Below are positions 56,877-64,000 of a DNA stretch of 64,000 bases, piece by piece (within the stretch, counting starts at the first letter, position 1; each line of letters opens with the position of its first letter). Under the pieces are notes generated by a model, which did no database searches, was not told where the DNA came from, and was given only the letters and a program-made list of their open reading frames with translations. The DNA is from Komagataeibacter sp. FNDCR2 (GTDB taxonomy: Bacteria; Pseudomonadota; Alphaproteobacteria; Acetobacterales; Acetobacteraceae), in the NCBI RefSeq assembly GCF_021295395.1, contig NZ_JAIWOU010000001.1, forward strand, positions 1,673,501 through 1,737,500, in the 5' to 3' direction. The position numbers were made by a program, and so were the translations under genes.

Positions 56877-59672
56877 TCAGGCTTCCTGTTTTTTCAGCAG
56901 CAGGCGCGCGGCCAGCATGTAAACGGTGGCGAAGGCGGCCAGCGCGAGGTACATGCGCCAGAAACTGCCCATCCCCAGCCCCTTGGTAAAACAGCCCAGG
57001 CTGACAAGCTGGTACCACGAGGCGGGAAAACCCAGCCCCACGAGGCGGCTCAGCCCCGTCAGCGTCGAGGCGGGATAGAGCAGCCCGGAGAAATTGACCG
57101 CCGGGATAAGGCAGATGATGGACGTGCCGAAAATGGCCGCGACCTGTGAGCCGACAAAGGTCGAGATCAGCAGCCCCAGCCCGGTGGCCGACAGCACGAA
57201 CAGCACGCCGCCGATACTGAGCGCCAGCAGCGACCCCTTGAGCGGCACCCCCATCCCCACCACCGCCACCACGACCAGCATGGCGTAGCTGATCGTGGCC
57301 AGCGCCGCGTACGGCGCCTGCTTGCCCATGAGATACTGCCCCACCGACGCGGGCGAGGCATACAGGTTGACGATGGAGCCCACCTCCTTCTCCCGCACCA
57401 CGCCAAGGGCGGTCAGCATGCTGGGGATCAGGATCAGCGCCAGCATGATCACGCCCGGCGTCATGGCGTAGATGCTGCGGAATTCCTGATTATAGGCGAA
57501 GCGGGGCTCCACGTTGATCGGGACCGTCACGCCCTGCGGCATCTCGCGGCCCAGCGTGCCCGCGTACCCGGCCAGAACCCCGGTCACATAGGCCCGGACA
57601 TTGGCCGCGAGAAACGGCACCGCGCCATCAATGATCACCCCGATTTCGGGCCTGCGCCCGGCTTCCATGTCCCGGGCGAAGCCCGCGGGAATATCGAGCG
57701 CCATCTGCGCGCGGCCATTGCGGATGGTGCGGTCCAGCGCATCGGCATCTGTGACGGGGGGCAGTTCATGGAAATAGGCGGAGCCACGGAAACTGTCGAT
57801 CAACTGGTGGCTGATCGTGGTCCGGTCATGATCGCTGACGGTAAAGCCCACCCCTTCCACATCAAAGGAAATGCTCGACGCCGCCACCACCAGCAGGATC
57901 AGCGGCCCGACCAGCGCGAACATGAGCCGCAGCCGGTCGCGCAGCAGTTCCACCGCCTCGCGCCGGGCGAAGGCCCATGCGCGCGGCAGCCACGCCCCGC
58001 CGGAGCGGCCGAAGCGCGCCGTCCACCGCGCCACCCGGCCCTGCCACCACGCGCGGCCACGGCTGGTTGGCCTATGGGGGACGGGGGGCGGTTCGTGCGC
58101 CGCCGTCTCTTTTTCCGCATCTTCCAGATAGGCGATGAAGGCGGCTTCCAGGTCCGGCGCGCCGCGCTTTTTCACCAGTTCGGCGGGCGTGCCGACCGCC
58201 AGCACATGCCCGCGATGCATGAGCGAAATCCGGTCGCACCGCGCCGCCTCGTTCATGAAATGGGTGGAGACGAAAATGGTCACATGCCCCGTGCGCGACA
58301 GGCGGATCAGGTGCCGCCAGAACATGTCGCGCGCGGCCGGATCCACGCCGGAGGTCGGCTCGTCCAGAATCAGGATTTCGGGGTTGTTGATGCACGCCGC
58401 CGCAAGCTGCAGGCGCTGGCGTATGCCCAGCGGCAGGGCGGCTGGGCTGACATCGGCGCAGTTGCGCAGTTCGAACGAATCCAGCGCCTGCCCGACCCGC
58501 AATACCGCCTGTTGGGCGGGAATGCGGTAAAGCCGGGCCTGAAGCATGAGGTTCTGGCGCACGGTCAGTTCTTCATAAAGCGAGAAGGCCTGCGACATGT
58601 AGCCAATGCGCATGCGGGTTTTCATGTCGCCCGCCGTGATCTGCTCGCCAAACAGCCTGGCCGTGCCGCTGGTCACGTCCAGCAGGCCGGTCAGCATCTT
58701 CATGGTGGTGGACTTGCCGCAGCCATTGGAGCCGAGAAAGCCGAAAATCTCGCCCCGGCTAATGGTGAAGCTCACATCGCTCACCGCCGTGAAACTGCCA
58801 AAGCGGCGGGTCAGGTGCGCGGCCTCGATGGCGGGGGGACCGCCGGGATCGGCATAGGGCGGGATGACGAACCCGCTGGCCTGCTGGCGCTTGCCTTCGG
58901 GCAGGAGCGAGATGTACGCCGCCTCCAGCGATGTGGCGCCGGTGCGCTCGAGCACGCTGCGCGTCCGGTCGCTGATCAGCACCCTGCCATCATCCATGGC
59001 CACCAGCCACGCGAAGCGTTCCGCCTCCTCCATATAGGCGGTGGAGACGATCACGGTCATGGACGGGCGTTCGCTGCGCAACTGGTCCACCAGCGTCCAG
59101 AACTGCTGGCGCGAGAGCGGATCGACCCCCGTGGTCGGTTCATCCAGTATCAGCAGGTCGGGCTCGTGCACCAGCGCGCAGCACAGGCTGACCTTCTGCT
59201 TCATCCCCCCCGACAGGTGCCCCGCCGCGCGATCGGGAAAGGGCGCAAGCCCCGTGGCGTCGAGCAGGCGGCGGATGCGCGCATCACGCGCGTGGGCGTC
59301 CATGCCGAACAGGCGGGCGAAAAAATCGATGTTTTCCCAGACCGACAGGGTCGGATACAGGTTGCGCCCCAGCCCCTGCGGCATGAAGGCGATCCGGGGC
59401 AGGAAGGCCTCACGCGCGCGGCGCGACCCCATATCCGCCCCCAGCACCATCACGCTACCGGACTGGAGCCGCCGCACGCCCGCGATCAGCCCCAGCAGGG
59501 TGGACTTGCCCACCCCATCCGGCCCCACCAGACCGATCGTGGTCCCGGCGGGCAGGCTGATCGTCACGTCATTCACCGCCGTGACCGCGCCATACCGGTG
59601 CGTGACCCCGGTAATGGCGATGCCCGCCGGGCTACCATTCGCCGGGCTACCATGCGGCGTCCGCGCGGTCAT
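56877..59672 (-). CDS. rbbA: RbbA-like ABC transporter: two ATPase domains fused to a permease
   Basis: 931 residues. ATPase domain 1 (about 15-240) has Walker A GPDGVGKST, signature LSGGMKQKV and LLILDEPTTGVDPLSRQQFW. Domain 2 (about 280-515) has GSNGCGKST, and LILDEPTSGVDPAARDMFW; its signature reads LPLGIRQRL instead of LSGGxxQR. The ABC-2 permease (about 570-931) contains MDIP-type periplasmic sequence and VVREKEVGSIVNLYASPASV, ending LLLKKQEA. This architecture and the altered second signature match E. coli RbbA/YhiH, described as a ribosome-associated ATPase but encoded with transporter genes. Transport is the simpler reading. ATG overlaps the yhiI stop. Confidence 0.94.
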   Translation of the reverse strand: MTARTPHGSPANGSPAGIAITGVTHRYGAVTAVNDVTISLPAGTTIGLVGPDGVGKSTLLGLIAGVRRLQSGSVMVLGADMGSRRAREAFLPRIAFMPQGLGRNLYPTLSVWENIDFFARLFGMDAHARDARIRRLLDATGLAPFPDRAAGHLSGGMKQKVSLCCALVHEPDLLILDEPTTGVDPLSRQQFWTLVDQLRSERPSMTVIVSTAYMEEAERFAWLVAMDDGRVLISDRTRSVLERTGATSLEAAYISLLPEGKRQQASGFVIPPYADPGGPPAIEAAHLTRRFGSFTAVSDVSFTISRGEIFGFLGSNGCGKSTTMKMLTGLLDVTSGTARLFGEQITAGDMKTRMRIGYMSQAFSLYEELTVRQNLMLQARLYRIPAQQAVLRVGQALDSFELRNCADVSPAALPLGIRQRLQLAAACINNPEILILDEPTSGVDPAARDMFWRHLIRLSRTGHVTIFVSTHFMNEAARCDRISLMHRGHVLAVGTPAELVKKRGAPDLEAAFIAYLEDAEKETAAHEPPPVPHRPTSRGRAWWQGRVARWTARFGRSGGAWLPRAWAFARREAVELLRDRLRLMFALVGPLILLVVAASSISFDVEGVGFTVSDHDRTTISHQLIDSFRGSAYFHELPPVTDADALDRTIRNGRAQMALDIPAGFARDMEAGRRPEIGVIIDGAVPFLAANVRAYVTGVLAGYAGTLGREMPQGVTVPINVEPRFAYNQEFRSIYAMTPGVIMLALILIPSMLTALGVVREKEVGSIVNLYASPASVGQYLMGKQAPYAALATISYAMLVVVAVVGMGVPLKGSLLALSIGGVLFVLSATGLGLLISTFVGSQVAAIFGTSIICLIPAVNFSGLLYPASTLTGLSRLVGLGFPASWYQLVSLGCFTKGLGMGSFWRMYLALAAFATVYMLAARLLLKKQEA

Positions 59673-60655
59673 TGCGGGGCGTCGGCCACGTCAAGCGCCG
59701 CGGGCCAGCGTATGGCGGGGTCGGTACGCACGTAGCCATCCCCCGTCATGCCCGCCTTGAGCACGCTGCCATACCGCCGCGCCGTGTCGGGCGCGATACG
59801 CAGCTTGACACGATAGACCAGCTTGTCACGCTCGGTCGCGGTCTCGACATATTTGGGGGTGAACTGGGCCTCGGGCGAGACGAAGGAGATGGTGGCCGGA
59901 ATGACCTGCTGGTGCAGGGCGTCCAGGGCGATGCGGGCCTGATCGCCCACACGCAGCCGCCCCGCCTGCGGGGAGGGGTAGAACACGGTCAGGTACATAT
60001 CCGCCGGGTTCAGCAGCGACGCCACCCGCCCCCCGCCGGGCAGCACCGCGCCCAGTTCCACGATACGGTATTCGATCCGGCCCGCCACGGGCGCGCGGAT
60101 GGTCATGTCATCCACCGCCGCCTGCGCTTCCGCCACCTGCGCCCGCGCGCCATCGACCATGGCGCGGGCACCCTCCACCGCGCGGCTGGCGGCCTCGGTT
60201 GCGGCGGAAGCGGTGTCCAGGCTGGTCTGGTGCTGCGCGAGTTCCATATCCGATACGAGATGCTGGCGGAACATGGCGCGCGCATGCTCCATATCCTGCT
60301 GCGCCAGATGCTGCGCCGCCTGCCTTGCGTCCCGTTCGGCCTGCGCACGCGCGCCGTCCGCCCGGGCGGCGTCCAGATGGGCGCGGGCGGCGTCAAGGCG
60401 GGCGCGCGCCGTAACGTCATCTTCGCGGGCCAGAACCTGCCCCGTCCCGACATCGTCCCCTTCGTTGAAACCGAGTTCGGTAATCCGGCCGGGATACTTC
60501 ACCGCCACGTCGATACGCGCCAGTTCCAGCCGCCCGTTGGCGCGCGCCAGCCCCTCGGGCAGGGCGCCGCGGTGCTGGACCACATACCACCCCGCACCCA
60601 CCGCCATGACCACCACGGCCAGCCCGGCGCCAAGCATACCCTCCCGCCATTTCAT
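59669..60655 (-). CDS. yhiI: HlyD-family periplasmic adaptor, YhiI-like
   Basis: 328 residues from ATG at 60655, supported by AAGGAG about 13 bases upstream; the frame extends to 60757 but that part lacks membrane-anchor features. One span (MLGAGLAVVVMAVGAGWYVV) is followed by a lipoyl half-motif (ARIDVAVKYPGRITELGFNE), an Ala-rich coiled-coil hairpin (about 75-185), and IRAPVAGRIEYRIVELGAVL. This adaptor bridges the inner-membrane ABC exporter and the outer membrane channel. It is 149 bp downstream of marR on the same strand. Confidence 0.93.
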   Translation of the reverse strand: MKWREGMLGAGLAVVVMAVGAGWYVVQHRGALPEGLARANGRLELARIDVAVKYPGRITELGFNEGDDVGTGQVLAREDDVTARARLDAARAHLDAARADGARAQAERDARQAAQHLAQQDMEHARAMFRQHLVSDMELAQHQTSLDTASAATEAASRAVEGARAMVDGARAQVAEAQAAVDDMTIRAPVAGRIEYRIVELGAVLPGGGRVASLLNPADMYLTVFYPSPQAGRLRVGDQARIALDALHQQVIPATISFVSPEAQFTPKYVETATERDKLVYRVKLRIAPDTARRYGSVLKAGMTGDGYVRTDPAIRWPAALDVADAPQ

Positions 60656-60804
60656 ACCGGCAGCATCTCCTTGCCCTGCGCGCGAGGCGGTACCTGCGGG
60701 AAAGGGGATCGCCCCTTCATGCGCGTGCGTACCGGGCCCGCGCGGAAATTCTGTCATAACGTGTCATATCAACCCGTTCCGTGCAATTGACGCCGGGGCT
60801 GATT

Positions 60805-61308
60805 CTATGGCGCGCCATCGGCGGCGGTACCGTCTTCCTTCATCACGTCCTCGGCCTGGTGCAGGACCTGCGCCAGCATGTCCATCATCGCCTGCGCCCC
60901 GCCGTGGGGAAGCCCGCCCAGCACGCGGGCTTCCATCGCCGCGCATATATGATGGAGGGCCGCGCATTTCTGCCGGCCACGGCGGGTCAGAACCAGGCAC
61001 TTGGCCCGCCTGTCATCATGGTCGGGGCGGCGTTCGACCAGCCCTTCCTCCTCCAGCAGGTCGAGCACGCGCACCAGCGCGGAGCTGTCGGTATTCATCG
61101 CATCGGCCAGCGCGCGCTGGCTGACGCCGGTGGGCAGCATCATGAGATAGGCAAGCGGGCGCATCATGGCCAGGCTCATGCCCTCCGTCCGCAGGGCGCG
61201 ATCCAGCAGCAGGCGCCACGTATTGGCCAGCCGCATGGTGAGGAACGTCATCCTCATGTCCTGGAAACCGGTGCCCTCGATATCAGGCAGTGGGGAACGC
61301 CCCGGCAT
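60805..61308 (-). CDS. MarR-family transcriptional regulator
   Basis: 167 residues. The winged helix is at about 55-125, with LPTGVSQRALADAMNTDSSA as HTH and VERRPDHDDRRAKCLVLT as wing with the Asp-Arg-Arg signature. Helices at both ends form the dimer interface. MarR proteins usually repress adjacent efflux genes and release DNA on binding small phenolic or hydrophobic ligands. It is placed first in front of yhiI-rbbA-yhhJ and divergent from a FUSC exporter, so it could control both. Candidate operators lie in the shared 193-bp gap. Confidence 0.93.
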   Translation of the reverse strand: MPGRSPLPDIEGTGFQDMRMTFLTMRLANTWRLLLDRALRTEGMSLAMMRPLAYLMMLPTGVSQRALADAMNTDSSALVRVLDLLEEEGLVERRPDHDDRRAKCLVLTRRGRQKCAALHHICAAMEARVLGGLPHGGAQAMMDMLAQVLHQAEDVMKEDGTAADGAP

Positions 61309-61430
61309 GTGAATCTCCTGCGGGTGAACGACCCGGTGGCAGGGCCTTCATGCGCCCGATAGCATGCCGGACGCGGCGGATCATGACCCATTTACGCGAT
61401 ACCTGCCCGGCGGCGGAAACGGGTTTGGCC

Positions 61431-61464
61431 GATATAATTGACATGGCACTAATTGTCATACAAT
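61431..61464. promoter_or_regulatory. Overlapping divergent promoter/operator between marR and the FUSC gene
   Basis: Plus strand: ttgaca (61438-61443) and tacaat (61459-61464) with a 15-bp spacer. Minus strand: ATGACA and TATATC with a 17-bp spacer in the same stretch. Two dyads overlap them: tgaca-N10-tgtca (61439-61458) and attgt-cat-acaat (61452-61464). One dimer bound here could block both promoters. The spacing on the plus strand is short, so the exact -10 is uncertain. Confidence 0.6.
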
Positions 61465-61501
61465 AAATATCCGGATCCATACCCCTTTATCTTCCCGTGG
61501 C

Positions 61502-63706
61502 ATGCGTTATCAGGTGCTCCGCATGCCGCCGCCGGGAGTCTGCCGCCAGATGTTGTCCAGCCTTATGCGCATCTTTTCCAGCGATGCCCGATGGGCCGCC
61601 CAGTGCACCACGGCGGCCTACAGCGCGCGTGCGCTCCTGTCCGTCGGGATCGCGCTGTTCCTGGCGTTCAGCTTCCAGCTCCAGTCCCCCATGAGTTCGG
61701 TCACCACCGTCATGATCGTGGCCAACCCCGTCGTGGGGGCGCTGGTGTCCAAAAGCGTGTGGCGCGTGATCGGCACCATTATCGGCGCGTCCATAAGCGT
61801 GGGGCTCATGGCGGTGTTCGTGCAGTCGCCGGTGCTGTATTTCATGGGGCTGTCACTGACGGTGGGCATGGCCTGCATGGCCGCGACCTTCCTGCGGCTG
61901 TTCCGGGCCTATGCCGCGGTGCTGACGGGCTACACCATCGTCATCATCTCCGCCCCCGCGTTTGACGATCCCGACGGCATCTTCCTCAGCGCCATGTCGC
62001 GCCTGGCCGCCGTGGTGGTGGGAATCGTGACCACGGCGGCGGTGTTCATGGTCACCTCCCCCCGCCGCTCGGACACCCTGTTCGAGCAGATCCACGACCT
62101 GTTCCGCGATACGGTCAGCTATATCCTGTCGTTCCACCAGGGCTACAGCACCGTGCCCGCGCCGAACCCGGACGCCCCCCCCGCCAGCACGTTCCGCACG
62201 CTGCCCCCCACGTTCCATGATAGCCGGGCCGCCATGCTCGGCCGGATCGCGCGCCTGTCGGACGCGGTGGAATACGCCGCGACGGATAATTACGACATAA
62301 GCGTGCGCCAGCGCGAAATCCGCGCGGGACTTGCGCGGCTGTCGGGCATCGTCGCCTCGTACCATCCCCATACCGTCACCGCCTCCAACACCGAGGAAGA
62401 CCGCATGGTGCATGGGGAGATCGTGTCCATGCTCCAGTATCTCATGGATCTTACCGCCGGTCATGCGCTGGAAACCGTATGGACCAGCGGCTGCGCGCGC
62501 ATAGGCCAGACCCGCGCCATCATGATCGCCCATGCCCGCAACAGCCATTCCCCCCAGTCGCTCCTGTTCCTTGATGACATCCAGGACCTGCTGGGCCAGA
62601 TCGAAACGGCGTTGCAGGATCTTGCCCGTCGCGGCAGCGCGGGGCGGCGGCTGCGGCTCCAGCCCTATCTGGAATGGCCCACGGCGCTGCGCAACGGCGC
62701 GCGCGGGGCGACCATCACGATGCTGACGACACTGGTCTGGTACGTCCTGCACTGGACGGCAGGCCCGACGATGATGCTGTATGTGGTGGCCGCCGCCAGC
62801 CTGCTGTCCACCCTGCCCTCCGCCTCACGCGCGTCGGGGCTCATGGCGGCGGGGACGGCGCTGGGAATACCGGCGGGGCTGCTATGCCATATCTACCTGC
62901 TGCCGCAGGTGGACGGCTACCCGCTGCTGTGGCTGTCACTATGCATCATGCTGCTGCCGGGGGTGTGGCTGCAGTTCCACCCGAAGGTGGGGGTCGGGGC
63001 CTTTGGCTACTGCGTCTTCGCCACCGTGATGCTCCAGATCAACAACCCGATCCATTATTACAACGACATAAGCCTGTTCAACGGCTGGCTGGCGCTGTTC
63101 CTGGGCTGCTGCATGCTGGTCCTGTCCTTCCGCGTGATCCTGCCGCCCAACCACCGGCTGGATGCCGCCCGCCTTGTCAGTTCGCTGACGCGCAGCCTGC
63201 GCAGGCTGGCGCTGTCGGGCCGCAGGCAGGGCAAGGAATGGCTGGTATGGGAGAACCTGCAACTCCAGAAGGTACTGCGGCTGGCGATGCGCCTGTCGTT
63301 TTTCGCCCGGCCGGGAATGATGCACCAGTATATCGACGCGGCGCTGGCCACGCTCTCGCTGGGGCGTCTGGTGGAACGTATCCGCACCATCGCGGAAAGC
63401 CCGGAGATTACCGGCGGCCAGCAGGTGGCCATTTACGATGCGCTCGACGCCTTTTCCGAACTGGCGCACAACCCGCTGCTGACCGCGACGGCGCTGCGGC
63501 ATGCCGCGTACATCCTCTGCCCGCCCGACGCGATCACCCTGCGCCCCGCCGCCCAGGTCGAGGCCATGGCCTGCCTGGAACAGGCCGCGCGGATCATCCG
63601 GGACATTCCCGGCTTTCTCGACCAGCGCGGCCCGCTGCAATGGGACGAGAACTATCCCGCCGCCCATCGCCCGCCGCTTGCCGCCGTCAGGCCGGAAGCC
63701 GGCTGA
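61502..63706 (+). CDS. FUSC-family membrane protein (AaeB-like aromatic acid exporter)
   Basis: 734 residues. Two sets of about six membrane spans (about 35-185 and about 400-540) are each followed by a cytoplasmic helical domain, the FUSC/AaeB architecture. SVTTVMIVANPVVGALVSKS at the start of the first set and WPTALRNGARGATITMLTTL before the second are typical. Relatives export hydroxylated aromatic acids or are linked to resistance to such compounds. It carries no neighbour adaptor on its own strand. Divergence from marR suggests shared control. The 3' end overlaps the convergent next gene by 20 bp. Confidence 0.9.
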   Translation: MRYQVLRMPPPGVCRQMLSSLMRIFSSDARWAAQCTTAAYSARALLSVGIALFLAFSFQLQSPMSSVTTVMIVANPVVGALVSKSVWRVIGTIIGASISVGLMAVFVQSPVLYFMGLSLTVGMACMAATFLRLFRAYAAVLTGYTIVIISAPAFDDPDGIFLSAMSRLAAVVVGIVTTAAVFMVTSPRRSDTLFEQIHDLFRDTVSYILSFHQGYSTVPAPNPDAPPASTFRTLPPTFHDSRAAMLGRIARLSDAVEYAATDNYDISVRQREIRAGLARLSGIVASYHPHTVTASNTEEDRMVHGEIVSMLQYLMDLTAGHALETVWTSGCARIGQTRAIMIAHARNSHSPQSLLFLDDIQDLLGQIETALQDLARRGSAGRRLRLQPYLEWPTALRNGARGATITMLTTLVWYVLHWTAGPTMMLYVVAAASLLSTLPSASRASGLMAAGTALGIPAGLLCHIYLLPQVDGYPLLWLSLCIMLLPGVWLQFHPKVGVGAFGYCVFATVMLQINNPIHYYNDISLFNGWLALFLGCCMLVLSFRVILPPNHRLDAARLVSSLTRSLRRLALSGRRQGKEWLVWENLQLQKVLRLAMRLSFFARPGMMHQYIDAALATLSLGRLVERIRTIAESPEITGGQQVAIYDALDAFSELAHNPLLTATALRHAAYILCPPDAITLRPAAQVEAMACLEQAARIIRDIPGFLDQRGPLQWDENYPAAHRPPLAAVRPEAG

Positions 63707-64000
63707 GGACGGAGAACGACACGGCGTCCATGACGGTCGTGTCCACCTCGTCACCCACCTTGAGTGTCTTGAGGAATTCCTGCATCGGCTTCTGGCGCAC
63801 CAGCACGACGCGGGTAATGTCGTCGGGATCGACGAAGGTAACCTGATTGCGGGCCGTATCCACGCCCGTCACCTTCACGCGTTCGCGCTTGAAGGAAACC
63901 ATCATGCCGTGCGGATGCTGGCCCGTACGGGTTCCGGCGGCGTTCTGGGTCGATTCCGGCAGGGGCGTGCCGGGGGGGACGATCGTGGCGTCGATGGTGC
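63687..64000 (-). CDS. Unidentified protein, C-terminal part, cut by window edge
   Basis: The frame is open to the right edge; 103 residues are visible. The ATG pair at 63900-63905 is probably internal, because the upstream sequence (DATIVPPGTPLPESTQNAAG) is also protein-like. The readable end is FKRERVKVTGVDTARNQVTF followed by VDPDDITRVVLVRQKPMQEF and KVGDEVDTTVMDAVSFSV. It looks like a small beta-rich module with a short helix. No family is recognised. Its stop overlaps the 3' end of the FUSC gene by 20 bp. Confidence 0.65.
   Translation of the reverse strand, partial: TIDATIVPPGTPLPESTQNAAGTRTGQHPHGMMVSFKRERVKVTGVDTARNQVTFVDPDDITRVVLVRQKPMQEFLKTLKVGDEVDTTVMDAVSFSVLSRLPA

Noticed and set aside
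57768-59735. 655-codon plus-strand open frame opposite rbbA
   Set aside because: Antisense to both ABC domains of rbbA; the Walker and signature motifs are all on the minus strand.

Overview
The window is a GC-rich (roughly two thirds G+C) chromosomal segment. Its gene content points to an acetic acid bacterium (Acetobacteraceae, most like Komagataeibacter/Gluconacetobacter). The evidence is the hopanoid side-chain genes hpnH, hpnI, hpnJ, hpnK and hpnM next to dxs, the alphaproteobacterial regulator GcrA, the tsaE-murU-addB-addA-trxA string, an F1-only atpHAGDC operon, and a gluconate permease. No insertion sequence, prophage, integrase or CRISPR array was seen. Coding density is high and many genes overlap by 4 bp (ATGA or GTGA).

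Layout. 0-4.2 kb: end of an unidentified protein, a rhodanese, cysteine synthase, and an OmpR/EnvZ-type two-component system whose periplasmic domain is His/Pro-rich. 4.4-5.2 kb: a lower-GC hypothetical gene with an exceptionally strong ribosome binding site, possibly coupled to a small upstream ORF. 5.3-14.3 kb: YqaA-type membrane protein, an SDR-fold protein lacking its catalytic triad, ispE coupled to a TPR protein, a family-4-like uracil-DNA glycosylase, a lytic transglycosylase and a CBS-domain CorC/HlyC protein. 14.4-22.5 kb: hopanoid locus, with hpnH on the minus strand and dxs-hpnM-hpnI-hpnJ-hpnK on the plus strand. 22.5-30.8 kb: minus-strand operon tsaE-murU-addB-addA-trxA. 31-40.6 kb: ferredoxin-NADP reductase, D-amino acid dehydrogenase, a small His-rich secreted protein, TypA, a PfkB kinase, a bactofilin, GcrA, RNase D and QueF. 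40.7-47.4 kb: F1-ATPase operon and a DHA2 exporter. 47.5-52.9 kb: tRNA-Gly, tRNA-Trp, secE-nusG, pqiABC and tRNA-Thr. 52.9-63.7 kb: marR-yhiI-rbbA-yhhJ-outer-membrane-factor-gntP on the minus strand, divergent from a FUSC-family exporter. The right edge cuts an unidentified gene.

Functional themes. (1) Envelope lipids: Dxs and IspE supply isoprenoid precursor, HpnH/I/J/K build the extended hopanoid side chain, and HpnM and PqiABC are MlaC/MCE-type lipid carriers. (2) Envelope efflux and stress: the RbbA-type ABC exporter with its own outer membrane factor and a MarR regulator, the FUSC protein and the DHA2 pump. (3) Housekeeping: recombination (AddAB), ATP synthesis, translation and cell-cycle control. 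Most of the window is conventional. The least explained items are the catalytically dead-looking SDR, the low-GC cassette at 4.4-5.2 kb, the His-rich sensor and small His-rich protein, a near-perfect 31-bp dyad at 45975-46005, and the overlapping operator/promoter architecture at 61.43-61.47 kb.
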